Counted from the stretch's first letter, positions 1 through 6,503 are shown. The stretch: 6,774 nucleotides of DNA from Draconibacterium orientale (GCA_020718315.1 DYSK01000014.1:1-6774), one strand, 5' to 3'. Notes: a model not told the origin generated them from the letters alone. Made by a program: numbers and translations.

Positions 1-774
1 GTTCCGTGTTTAACCTTTAACGATTTGTTCGACAGCCTCTTATTTGGGGAATCGGATTATGGGGTAGTGGCCATCGAAAACTCCTTGGTGGGAAGCATTA
101 TTCCCAATTATGCGCTTCTTCGCAATTCAAAATTGAAAGTTCTAGGTGAGCTTTTTTTGCGAATTGAACAAAATTTGATTGTGTATCCGAACGAAAAAAT
201 GCAAGATATTCAGGAAATTTATTCCCATCCTATGGCCATTGAACAATGCCTCGAATTTTTAAATCCCATGCGCAGGGCAGGAGTTCGAATATTGGATTCT
301 GAAGATACTGCGCTTAGCGTTAAACGCATAGCCGACAATAAACTCAAAGGCGTTGCCGCCATTGGGAGTTCGCTCGCCGCCGAAATTTATGGGCTGGAAA
401 TTCTTCAAAAAAACATCCAAACTAATAAAAAGAACTTTACACGTTTTTTGGTGATTTCAAACGAGCTTAATTACCAAATCTACATTCAATCAGTGGAGAA
501 AAACAAAGCCTCGCTTAATTTTAAACTACCCAATGAAGAAGGTAGCCTTTCCCAAGTATTGTCGGTATTGGCATTTTATAAAATTAATCTTTCCAAAATT
601 CAATCCTTGCCAATTGTTGGAACCGAGTGGGAATATATGTTCTACATCGATTTGGTTTTTAACGATTATGAAAAGTTTAAAGGAGCCTTGTCAGCCATTC
701 AGCCTCTCACAATTGAATTAACTATTTTAGGCGAATACCAAAAAGGGGAGAGGCCGGCAGAAAACAAAAATTAA
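1..774 (+). CDS. pheA: Prephenate dehydratase, 3' part (5' end outside window)
   Basis: Converts prephenate to phenylpyruvate in phenylalanine synthesis, in the cytoplasm. The reading frame is open from base 1 (VPCLTFNDLF...), so the gene starts upstream. About 25-30 residues seem missing against a usual length near 280, and 257 are visible. Visible landmarks of the catalytic domain are DYGVVAIENS (visible residues 19-28), SHPMAIEQC (75-83), AAIGSSLAAEIYGLEIL (119-135) and the catalytic-threonine motif TRF (147-149). A C-terminal ACT domain follows (about 170-245), which in this family binds phenylalanine for feedback inhibition. Its two effector-site motifs are variant: GSLS where GALV is usual, and KIQSLP where ESRP is usual. 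From memory this resembles other Bacteroidota enzymes, so I do not read it as loss of regulation. The gene ends in TAA with no clear hairpin after it, and the next gene has its own promoter. The TTG at base 25 is an internal codon, not the start. Confidence 0.95.
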   Translation, partial: VPCLTFNDLFDSLLFGESDYGVVAIENSLVGSIIPNYALLRNSKLKVLGELFLRIEQNLIVYPNEKMQDIQEIYSHPMAIEQCLEFLNPMRRAGVRILDSEDTALSVKRIADNKLKGVAAIGSSLAAEIYGLEILQKNIQTNKKNFTRFLVISNELNYQIYIQSVEKNKASLNFKLPNEEGSLSQVLSVLAFYKINLSKIQSLPIVGTEWEYMFYIDLVFNDYEKFKGALSAIQPLTIELTILGEYQKGERPAENKN

Positions 775-804
775 AATATATTCTTTATTTTTCTCCAATT
801 ATTT

Positions 805-835
805 TTTGATTATGCACATATGTTCATTATATTTG
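805..835 (+). promoter_or_regulatory. Bacteroidota-type promoter for the DUF5320/zinc-ribbon unit
   Basis: TTTG at 805-808 and TATATTTG at 828-835 are separated by 19 nt. This matches the primary sigma consensus of Bacteroidota (TTTG, 19-21 nt, TAnnTTTG) at every defined position. Transcription would start near 841-844, leaving a leader of roughly 20 nt that contains the ribosome binding site. It places 865-1391 in a separate unit from pheA. Confidence 0.7.
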
Positions 836-851
836 TAAAATTAATTTAAAA

Positions 852-860
852 AAAGGAGGA
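852..860 (+). promoter_or_regulatory. Strong Shine-Dalgarno, AAAGGAGGA
   Basis: This purine-rich site, complementary to the 16S rRNA tail, ends 4 nt before the ATG at 865 and fixes that start. No other gene in the window has such a strong site. The starts at 2871, 4740, 6236 (minus) and 6563 show none, as is common in Bacteroidota. Confidence 0.75.
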
Positions 861-864
861 CAAA

Positions 865-1170
865 ATGCCGAGAGGTGACAGAATGGGTCCAAATGGAGCC
901 GGAGCAATGAGTGGACGCAGCCAAGGTTATTGTAGCGGAAATACAATAGCAGGATTTCGCGCAGCAAGATTTTTTCAAGAAGGAGCCGCTTTTTATGGCC
1001 GCAGAAATGGCCGAGGAGGTGTAGGGAATCAATTTGGCGGAGGTTTTGGTAGAAGAAGCTTCTTATTTTCTTCATCAACAAATGAAAAAACCATGTTAGA
1101 AAATGAAATCGAGGAACTTAAATCACAATTAGACGTATTGGAAAATAAAATTAAAAATCTTGAGAAATGA
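865..1170 (+). CDS. DUF5320-type Gly/Arg-rich small protein with C-terminal coiled coil
   Basis: Function unknown. The N terminus MPRGDRMGPNGAGAMSGRSQ followed by GYC is the signature of the DUF5320 family, whose members usually begin MPRGDGTGPxGxGPMTGR and then GYC. The 101 residues divide into that head with a single cysteine (C23), a flexible Gly/Arg/Phe-rich middle (about 30-67), and a charged heptad-like helix (about 74-101: LENEIEELKSQLDVLENKI) that should form a coiled coil, so oligomerisation is likely. There is no signal peptide or membrane segment. It is expressed from its own promoter with a strong Shine-Dalgarno, and its TGA overlaps the next ATG (ATGA at 1167-1170), so the two proteins are probably made together. 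From memory, relatives occur in anaerobes beside Mrp-type ATPases and NifX/NifB-like iron-molybdenum proteins. That context is known of the family and is not visible here. Confidence 0.8.
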   Translation: MPRGDRMGPNGAGAMSGRSQGYCSGNTIAGFRAARFFQEGAAFYGRRNGRGGVGNQFGGGFGRRSFLFSSSTNEKTMLENEIEELKSQLDVLENKIKNLEK

Positions 1171-1391
1171 GCGAATTTGGACAAGGTAAAGGATTAGGAA
1201 TGGGTGGAGGCCGTGGTAGAAACAAAGGAGGCAGTTTTGGTGTAGGAGGTTTCTGTGTGTGTGCCAAATGTGGTGAAAAAGTTCCACACCGGCAGGGTGT
1301 AAAATGTACAGAAATTAAATGCCCGGCTTGCGGAAGTGTAATGGTTCGCCAAGAATTACTGGATCAAAAGCATTCTAAACCCAGAATATAA
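1167..1391 (+). CDS. Gly-rich six-cysteine zinc-ribbon-like protein
   Basis: A 74-residue protein of unknown role. A Gly/Arg-rich head (1-29) precedes a compact cysteine domain (30-62) with C30, C32, C35, C47, C52 and C55 in the pattern CxCxxCG...PHRxGxxCxxxxCPxCGxxMxR. The pairs C32/C35 and C52/C55 form two zinc-knuckle-like CxxCG turns, so one Zn or Fe site is likely. C30, C47 and H41 could be extra ligands or a redox pair. I recall similar short proteins next to DUF5320 genes in strict anaerobes. The start overlaps the upstream stop as ATGA, implying translational coupling. An alternative start is M12 at 1200, which is preceded by AAAGGA (1188-1193) at good spacing and would remove the first 11 Gly-rich residues. 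The longer form is preferred because of the coupling. Both forms keep all cysteines. Confidence 0.8.
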   Translation: MSEFGQGKGLGMGGGRGRNKGGSFGVGGFCVCAKCGEKVPHRQGVKCTEIKCPACGSVMVRQELLDQKHSKPRI

Positions 1392-2002
1392 AGCTCCATC
1401 ATTTGGCTTTCAGAATTCAAGACGAAAAAAATACTCTCTTTTTACGCCGATTTGCTTGGGTTTCAAATCGTGCACTAATTTCAACGGAGCTAAAAATTAG
1501 CACATTCAACATTCCTCAGGGAGTCAAAGAATGTTATTTGAGGGCTGCGGAATGGCTTTGGAATTTTTATTAACAAGAAGGTAGATGTAAAAAAATTCCG
1601 GCAGTGGTCTATTTTTAAAGTTGATACAAAAGCATTTTTAAAAAAGCCATAGCAAGAGCGAGAATTTGCTTGAAATTAAAAAAGCGTGTAAACGTTGAAA
1701 TAAAGCTTCTGAATTTAGTAAACAACAACCAATTTATTTTTCGATGGATTAAAATATGATTTTTTCTTTCATATATCGATCATTTCTAAATATCTTCGAC
1801 GACCAAATTGATGCACGAAATAGCCAGGATCAAAAATGAGTCAAATTCTACAAAACCAGTTTGACAAGGCTTTTTTGTTCATCAGAAATAATAAATTAGT
1901 CCACATGAAAAGAAGAAGCTTAAAAGAATTTTTAAACATACAAGGCAATGATTATAAGGCGTGTGAGCTCCGCTTTGTCTTAAACCGAAAAAGGACAAAC
2001 AG
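1392..2002 (+). other. Gene-poor gap with short open fragments, possibly a decayed gene
   Basis: About 610 bp without a convincing gene on either strand. Two adjacent stop-free stretches exist in different plus frames: 1394-1573 (59 codons, no Met, containing NIPQGVKECYLRAAEWLW) and 1542-1652 (36 codons, containing INKKVDVKKFRQWSIFKVDT). They overlap at 1542-1573 and could be one frameshifted remnant, but I recognise neither. A hairpin (CTAATTT 1475-1481 with AAATTAG 1494-1500) has no T-run, so it is not a clear terminator. A weak promoter-like pair, TTTC at 1767-1770 and TATCTTCG at 1791-1798 with a 20-nt spacer, could serve the operon starting at 2003. No tRNA, rRNA or repeat array was seen. 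Confidence 0.4.
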
Positions 2003-2006
2003 ATGA
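1836..2006 (+). CDS. Doubtful 56-residue ORF coupled to the DUF89 gene
   Basis: Not recognised. It runs from ATG at 1836 to a TGA that overlaps the next gene's ATG as ATGA (2003-2006). The product begins MSQILQNQFDKAFLFIRNNK and becomes basic, ending in NRKRTNR. It has one cysteine and no membrane segment. Its own start overlaps, again as ATGA, the stop of a 27-codon ORF at 1756-1839. There is only a weak AGGA-like site upstream. The overlap arrangement is what an operon leader gene would show, but in AT-rich DNA a frame this short can be chance. Confidence 0.22.
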   Translation: MSQILQNQFDKAFLFIRNNKLVHMKRRSLKEFLNIQGNDYKACELRFVLNRKRTNR

Positions 2007-2848
2007 AAACATACCTCGAATGTATTCCTTGTTTTCTCAGCCAAACATTACGCGCCGGACGATTGGCCAGCCAAGACGATGTGCTTATCAAAAAACTACT
2101 CGGTCATATTGCCAATCAAATAGAAAATATTCCGATGGAGAAAACCCCCGCCGAAATGGGGGAAATCATCTACAGAAATATTCGGGAAGTTACAGGGGTT
2201 TACGATCCATATAAAAGTATTAAAGCACAAAGTATCGAAGAAGCGAAACTTTTAATTCCTACTTTAAAAGCCATTCTTGAAAAATCAGAAAATAGGCTTC
2301 AAGTAGCCATTCGAATAGCCATTGCCGGCAATGTGATAGATTTCGGTATGAGCAAGAAATTCAGCCTGACGAATGATGTGTATAGAATATTGGGGCAAGA
2401 ATTTGCTCTTTTCGATTTTGAAGCATTTCAATCCCATTTAGAAAAAGCGACGACTGTTTTATACATTGGCGACAATGCCGGAGAATCAGTTTTTGATAAA
2501 TTGCTGATTGAAGAAATGGGAAAGAAAACCTATTATGCTGTACGCGAAATCCCTGTGATTAATGATGTGATTGTGGAAGATGCAATCGAAAGTGACCTAC
2601 ACGAAGTAGCAGAAATTATTTCCTCTGGAAGTCATGCTCCGGGAACTATTATCAATAGCTGTTCTCCCGATTTTGTACGGCTCTTTCATCAAGTCGATAT
2701 GGTAATCAGCAAAGGACAAGGAAACTACGAAGGACTTTCGGACGAAAAGCGATGCGTGTTTTTTCTTTTGAAAGCAAAATGCCCGGTCATTGCAAAAGAT
2801 TTGAACATAAAAGAAAACGACATTGTTTTAAAGGGAATAAATATTTAG
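2003..2848 (+). CDS. DUF89/ARMT1-like metal-dependent phosphatase
   Basis: A 281-residue cytoplasmic protein of the DUF89 fold, in which characterised members are metal-dependent phosphatases that remove damaged or unwanted phospho-metabolites. The substrate of this one is unknown. Family marks are the N-terminal CxxC in YLECIPCFLSQTLRA (C7, C10), typical of the short microbial subfamily; IGDNAGE (155-161) with D157/N158 as likely metal ligands; REIPVINDV (181-189) with N187/D188; ISSGSHAPGT (206-215); and SKGQGNYEGL (236-245). An N-terminal helical region (about 1-145) precedes the catalytic alpha/beta part. The length is usual for the subfamily. The start is supported by AAAAAGGA about 7 nt upstream. 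It is the first secure gene of a compact operon, with the flavoenzyme starting 22 bp downstream. The pairing suggests that phosphatase and reductase share a pathway, but this is inference. Confidence 0.87.
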   Translation: MKTYLECIPCFLSQTLRAGRLASQDDVLIKKLLGHIANQIENIPMEKTPAEMGEIIYRNIREVTGVYDPYKSIKAQSIEEAKLLIPTLKAILEKSENRLQVAIRIAIAGNVIDFGMSKKFSLTNDVYRILGQEFALFDFEAFQSHLEKATTVLYIGDNAGESVFDKLLIEEMGKKTYYAVREIPVINDVIVEDAIESDLHEVAEIISSGSHAPGTIINSCSPDFVRLFHQVDMVISKGQGNYEGLSDEKRCVFFLLKAKCPVIAKDLNIKENDIVLKGINI

Positions 2849-2870
2849 TAGAAAATAAAACCAAAATAAG

Positions 2871-4727
2871 ATGTTGAAGCTTAAAAATCAATTTATTATG
2901 GCTCCCATGAAGTTAGGCTATAGCGATGGGAAAGGGAACTTGATGCCAAGACATTTCCATTTTTATGAACAACGTGCTCCTTATTTAGGCGCTATTAGTT
3001 TGGAACCATTGTATATGCATGCTGGGCTGCGAGAAATTCCGAACCAGCTTGGATTAGATTGCGATGAAAAAATTCCGGCTTATCAAGATTTAATCAAATT
3101 GATGCATAAAACGGATACCAAAGTTATTGCTCATTTGAATCATCCCGGTAGAATGGCCAATCCGAAAATACCAGACAATATTTTTTGGTCGTCTACGGAT
3201 AAAGCCTGCCCAAATGGAGGTGCACGCCCCATACGAATGGATAAAAATACAATGATTGAAGTAATTGAGATGCACTGTTCTGCTGCTCAAAGAGCCGAAG
3301 AAGCAGGATTTGATTTTGTGGAAATCCAATTTGGTCATGGCTATCTTTTGGCACAATTTTTATCCCCCGAAGTAAACGACAGAACAGATGAATACGGGGG
3401 CTCTTTCGAAAACAGAATACGTTTTCCTTTAGAACTTCTGCATGAATTAAAAAGTAAAATTAATATTCCGATTATTGCCCGATTGAGTGGTGATGAAATG
3501 ACTCCAAATGGATTTCATTTGCCCGAAATGATACTGTTTGCAAAAAAACTTGAAGAGTCCGGAATTGCAGCGATTCATGTAACTGCCGGTTCTGCTTGCA
3601 CAACCCCTCCTTGGTTTTTTCAACACATGTTCATTTCAAAAGGAAAAACCTGGGATTTTGCAGCAAAAATCCAAGAAAAACTCCTTGTTCCTGTAATTTT
3701 TGTCGGGCGGATAAACTCCGTTGATGATATCAATTCGCTTCAAATAAATTACAAAGCCAAATACCTTGCATTAGGCCGCGCCTTAGTTGCCGATCCAGAC
3801 TTTGTCGGCAAATATTTGAATTTGGTAAAAGCTACGATTCGCCCGTGTTTGGCGTGCGCTGAAGGCTGTCTTGGTGGCGTTAAAGAGGGAAAAGGCTTGG
3901 GATGTGTTGTCAATCCTTTGGTAAATACGAATCTTGTAAAACCAGAATTGACCAAAACTCCAAAAACATTTGCCGTTGTTGGAGCCGGTTTGTCTGGTTT
4001 GCAGTGTGCTGTTACATTAAAAGAGCGTGGATTTCAAGTTGATTTGTACGAAAAAGACAGTATTGGCGGACAATTTAACCTTGCTTTCCTACCTCCAAAA
4101 AAAGAAAGTTTAAAAGAAATTATCGACTTTTATAAAAGAGAACTCCTTTTTTGGGATGTCAATGTAATACTTGACCAAGCAAAAGCAGAAGTACTCAATG
4201 AAAAAAATTACGATGCAGTCATTATGGCTACCGGCGCCATTCCTGCAATTCCTCCAATTAAAGGGCTAAAAGAGTACTATTGGACAGAGTTTTTAAACGA
4301 TGACCAATTGCCAAGAAACCAAAAAGTAGTGGTTATTGGAGGTGGTCTGATTGGATTGGAAGTGGCTTCAAAATTGATAGAAGGACAAAACCAGATTATT
4401 GTTGTTGAGATGCTTGAGGAAATTGCGCGTGGTATGGAAATGATTGAAAAAGCGATAACAGTCAAGCGACTACAGGAAAATAATGTAAAAGTATATCTTG
4501 GTCACCAAGTTGTTGAAATTGACAAGGACAAAGTATTTCTTAAAGCGAATCAGGAAGAATTCGCACTTGAAGGAGTTGAAAAAATAATTGTTACCGTTGG
4601 GATGCGAAGTTATTTGCCTTTTGAAGGGCAAATAAAGTCGCCACTTTATGTTATTGGCGATGCCAAAAAAGTAGGAAAAGCGCAAGAGGCCATTCGCGAT
4701 GCGTACGAATTAGCACTAACCTTATAA
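2871..4727 (+). CDS. Old-yellow-enzyme/FadH-type Fe-S flavoprotein, NAD(P)H-dependent ene-reductase
   Basis: Probably reduces an activated C=C bond with NAD(P)H. FMN sits in the N-terminal barrel, with a 4Fe-4S cluster and FAD relaying electrons, as in 2,4-dienoyl-CoA reductase, 2-enoate reductase and the Bai enzymes. The barrel (about 1-320) shows MAPMK (10-14), HLNHPGR (88-94), HGYLLAQFLSPEVNDRTDEY (156-175) followed by GGSFENR, and VGRI (278-281). The cluster cysteines are C326, C329, C333 and C345, with the same spacing as E. coli FadH. The FAD site is VVGAGLSG (369-376), the NAD(P) site VVIGGGLIGLE (487-497), and the C-terminal FAD contact VIGDA (594-598). Tyr158 matches the FadH proton-relay Tyr. 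The FadH active-site His region is instead AGSACTTPPW (239-248), so the substrate is probably not a classical dienoyl-CoA. At 618 residues it is somewhat shorter than FadH (about 670). No Shine-Dalgarno was seen. It is the middle gene of the operon. Confidence 0.9.
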   Translation: MLKLKNQFIMAPMKLGYSDGKGNLMPRHFHFYEQRAPYLGAISLEPLYMHAGLREIPNQLGLDCDEKIPAYQDLIKLMHKTDTKVIAHLNHPGRMANPKIPDNIFWSSTDKACPNGGARPIRMDKNTMIEVIEMHCSAAQRAEEAGFDFVEIQFGHGYLLAQFLSPEVNDRTDEYGGSFENRIRFPLELLHELKSKINIPIIARLSGDEMTPNGFHLPEMILFAKKLEESGIAAIHVTAGSACTTPPWFFQHMFISKGKTWDFAAKIQEKLLVPVIFVGRINSVDDINSLQINYKAKYLALGRALVADPDFVGKYLNLVKATIRPCLACAEGCLGGVKEGKGLGCVVNPLVNTNLVKPELTKTPKTFAVVGAGLSGLQCAVTLKERGFQVDLYEKDSIGGQFNLAFLPPKKESLKEIIDFYKRELLFWDVNVILDQAKAEVLNEKNYDAVIMATGAIPAIPPIKGLKEYYWTEFLNDDQLPRNQKVVVIGGGLIGLEVASKLIEGQNQIIVVEMLEEIARGMEMIEKAITVKRLQENNVKVYLGHQVVEIDKDKVFLKANQEEFALEGVEKIIVTVGMRSYLPFEGQIKSPLYVIGDAKKVGKAQEAIRDAYELALTL

Positions 4728-4739
4728 ATTATCCACAAA

Positions 4740-5189
4740 ATGAAGAAAAAAACAAAAATTGGAATTATCATTTGCGATCGGTACAAAAGCTGTGCAGGAG
4801 GCAAATGTTTTCGCTCCTTGATAAATCGTCAAGGCGCTTTCGATATCTATTCTCAAGATGAAGACTTGGAATTGGTTGGATATACAAGCTGCGGCGGTTG
4901 TCCGGGAGGAAATATTGAATATGCTCCCGAAGAAATGAAAAAGAACGGTGCCGAAGTCATTCATCTGGCTACCGGTTTGATAGTTGGCTATCCTCCATGT
5001 CCTTATTTGGAGCAGTTTAAACAATTTATTCCTGAAAAATACGGCATTAAAGTAGTGGTTGGCACACATCCAATTCCCGAAAAATACAAAATCACACACG
5101 ATGTACTTAAGACATGGGAATCGGCCGAATGGCAGGAAAACATAAAACCTACTTTATCCGATAAAAGTATTAGATTGGACTACGACTAA
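4740..5189 (+). CDS. CGGC-domain cysteine-rich protein
   Basis: A 149-residue soluble protein carrying the CGGC domain (a Pfam family thought to bind metal; no established reaction). It opens with a beta strand and a cysteine loop, KIGIIICDRYKSCAGGKCF (C12, C18, C23). The name-giving motif follows in YTSCGGCPGGNIEY (C51, C54). A third cysteine site is GYPPCPYLEQF (C87), with H110 in GTHPIP. Six cysteines placed at strand ends suggest a metal or redox-thiol centre. The layout (strands at 6-11, 44-49, 72-75 and 103-108) is that of a small Rossmann-like or flavodoxin-like sheet, which is my inference. It begins only 12 bp after the flavoenzyme stop, has no Shine-Dalgarno, and is the last gene of the operon. 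It may supply electrons or metal to the flavoenzyme or act on the same substrate. No signal peptide or membrane segment is seen. Confidence 0.85.
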   Translation: MKKKTKIGIIICDRYKSCAGGKCFRSLINRQGAFDIYSQDEDLELVGYTSCGGCPGGNIEYAPEEMKKNGAEVIHLATGLIVGYPPCPYLEQFKQFIPEKYGIKVVVGTHPIPEKYKITHDVLKTWESAEWQENIKPTLSDKSIRLDYD

Positions 5190-5215
5190 GCCTTTCTTAT
5201 GGTTTCATTTTAGTA

Positions 5216-5262
5216 AAAGCCTTCGCTTTATAGAGAAATGCTGAAAAAGCGGTTATTTTTTA
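5216..5262. terminator. Weak candidate terminator region between convergent genes
   Basis: The short gap between the CGGC gene and the minus-strand dus can form two mutually exclusive hairpins. CGCTTT (5224-5229) pairs with AAAGCG (5246-5251) before GTTATTTTTT, which would end plus-strand transcription, although its T-run lies in the last codons of dus. AAAGC (5216-5220) pairs with GCTTT (5225-5229) around a 4-nt loop and, read on the minus strand, is followed by TTTTACT, which would serve dus. Both stems are only 5-6 bp. Confidence 0.3.
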
Positions 5263-6236
5263 AATTGGGAAATACAATTTTCCACTTCTTCGAGCGTATT
5301 GCTTTCCATCAGGTTGGCTCGTAGCGCGGCTGCACCTTCAAAATCGTTGATATAGATCTTAAAAAAGCGTTTCAGAACCTGAAAATTACGATCTTGTCCC
5401 CAGGTTTGTGCATACAAGCGACTATGCAAAAGCAAAGTGTTTAGCTTTTCCTCGATTGTAGCTCGGTAGTTGGGATTGAAAAACCAAGGATTGTGAAATA
5501 TTCCTCTTCCAATCATAAAACCGTCTGCCGGGAATTGTGCATGCATTTTTAAAGCCTCGTTCATCGAAAAAATATCGCCATTTCCTATGATGGGAATATG
5601 TGGTTTGCATTCATTTCTGATTTCAAGTGCTTTTCCCATCTCTTCCCATTCGGCCGGAAAATCGGTTTGCATTTTTTGGGTGCGTGTATGCAAGATGATG
5701 GCGGCAGGATCTTGCGTAAGCAAAAAAGAAATCCACTCTTCGGTGATATGTTTTGTAAAACCGGTTCTCGTTTTTACACTTACCGGCAGTTGAGTGGCTT
5801 GTTTGGTAGCTTGAATAATCTCGCCGGCCAATTCGGGAAACTTTATCAAAGCCGAGCAAGAACCTTGTTTCACCACTTTTTTTACCGGACAACCCATATT
5901 GATATCTATTCCGTCGAATTCGAAATGCGAGTCGATATATTTTGTGGCTTCGTAAAATTTTTCCGGATTGTTCCCCCAAATCTGCGCTACCAACTTTACG
6001 TCTTTCGATTTCAATAATTCTCGCTCCGACTGATTTACCATCAATCGACTTTTTACTTTTTCGCGGCCAATAGGATGACAAAGACCATCGGTATTTGTAA
6101 ATTCGGTGTAAAGTACTTGCAAGTTATCAGCTTGGCTGAGCCGCAACACAATTTCGCGAAAAACAGTGTCGGTAACATCTTCCATTGGAGCGAGCATAAA
6201 GCTCGGATTCTTAAGCGTATTCCAGAAATTGGGCAT
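5253..6236 (-). CDS. dus: tRNA-dihydrouridine synthase (Dus family)
   Basis: FMN enzyme that reduces specific uridines in tRNA D-loops to dihydrouridine with NADPH. The TIM barrel carries the full set of family motifs: MLAPMEDVTD (14-23), YTEF (43-46), QIWGNN (85-90), DINMGCPVKK (111-120) with the catalytic Cys116, VKTRTGF (154-160), LHTRT (182-186), GNGDI (218-222) and MIGRGIF (241-247). A C-terminal helical tRNA-binding domain follows (about 260-327). At 327 residues it is full length, and nothing is missing. The start is the ATG at 6234-6236. There is no Shine-Dalgarno, only an A-rich leader. It faces the CGGC gene convergently and is transcribed from its own promoter. Which uridine position it modifies (DusA, DusB or DusC type) cannot be told from the sequence alone. 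Confidence 0.95.
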   Translation of the reverse strand: MPNFWNTLKNPSFMLAPMEDVTDTVFREIVLRLSQADNLQVLYTEFTNTDGLCHPIGREKVKSRLMVNQSERELLKSKDVKLVAQIWGNNPEKFYEATKYIDSHFEFDGIDINMGCPVKKVVKQGSCSALIKFPELAGEIIQATKQATQLPVSVKTRTGFTKHITEEWISFLLTQDPAAIILHTRTQKMQTDFPAEWEEMGKALEIRNECKPHIPIIGNGDIFSMNEALKMHAQFPADGFMIGRGIFHNPWFFNPNYRATIEEKLNTLLLHSRLYAQTWGQDRNFQVLKRFFKIYINDFEGAAALRANLMESNTLEEVENCISQFKK

Positions 6237-6254
6237 TTTGATTGTTTAAAGCAG

Positions 6255-6262
6255 CAAAATTA
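6255..6262 (-). promoter_or_regulatory. Candidate -7 element (TAATTTTG) for dus
   Basis: Read on the minus strand this is TAATTTTG, a full match to TAnnTTTG, 18 nt before the dus ATG. The partner element is poor: TTTC (plus 6286-6289) lies at a 23-nt spacer, longer than the usual 19-21. Transcription would start about 10 nt before the start codon, a very short leader that would fit the absence of a Shine-Dalgarno. Confidence 0.4.
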
Positions 6263-6447
6263 ATGTTTTATTTTCTTTCTAATTAGAAATAGTATGATTG
6301 ATAATCAGTAATATAAATAACAAGATCGGCTGAAAGTGGCTGTATTGGAGCTGTTTTTCGTGTTTTCTCTTCAAAGCCAACCGAAAGTTGGATAAAGACA
6401 ACTCAATTGAAAACAAATTCAATAAAATTTATAAGCAATGTGGGAAA

Positions 6448-6462
6448 AATGAATTATTCATT
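6448..6462. repeat. 15-bp palindrome, AATGAAT-T-ATTCATT
   Basis: Two perfect 7-bp inverted arms around one central T, directly before the first copy of a direct repeat and 66-80 bp upstream of the TATATTTG promoter element. The symmetry is that of a dimeric repressor or activator site. AT-rich DNA makes short palindromes common, so the operator role is only a suggestion. Confidence 0.35.
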
Positions 6463-6463
6463 C

Positions 6464-6503
6464 CGTTAAAATAAAAAATATTATAGATTTTTTACGTTAA
6501 AAT
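6464..6503 (+). repeat. 9-bp direct repeat CGTTAAAAT, two copies 31 bp apart
   Basis: The copies lie at 6464-6472 and 6495-6503. The spacing of 31 bp is close to three DNA helical turns, so proteins bound to both would sit on the same face. The second copy abuts the -33 element of the downstream promoter, a typical activator or repressor position. Function is inferred. Confidence 0.35.

Noticed and set aside
1053..1064. 12-bp palindrome AAGAAGCTTCTT
   Set aside because: Sits inside the DUF5320 coding region and follows from the codons for an Arg-Arg-Ser-Phe-Leu stretch.
1390..1410. AAAGC/GCTTT hairpin at the stop of the ribbon gene as terminator
   Set aside because: Only five base pairs with an 11-nt loop and no T-run after it.
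4722..5099. Minus-strand open frame of 125 codons
   Set aside because: Lies opposite the CGGC gene, whose conserved cysteine motifs are on the plus strand. It is Phe/Asn-rich as expected of an antisense shadow and has no family motif.
5598..6081. Open frames inside dus on both strands (139 and 152 codons)
   Set aside because: They overlap the fully conserved Dus barrel, including its catalytic cysteine, and their products resemble no protein family.
6377..6391. CCAAC-CGAAA-GTTGG hairpin as terminator
   Set aside because: Perfect but short, followed by no T-run on either strand, and no gene ends beside it.
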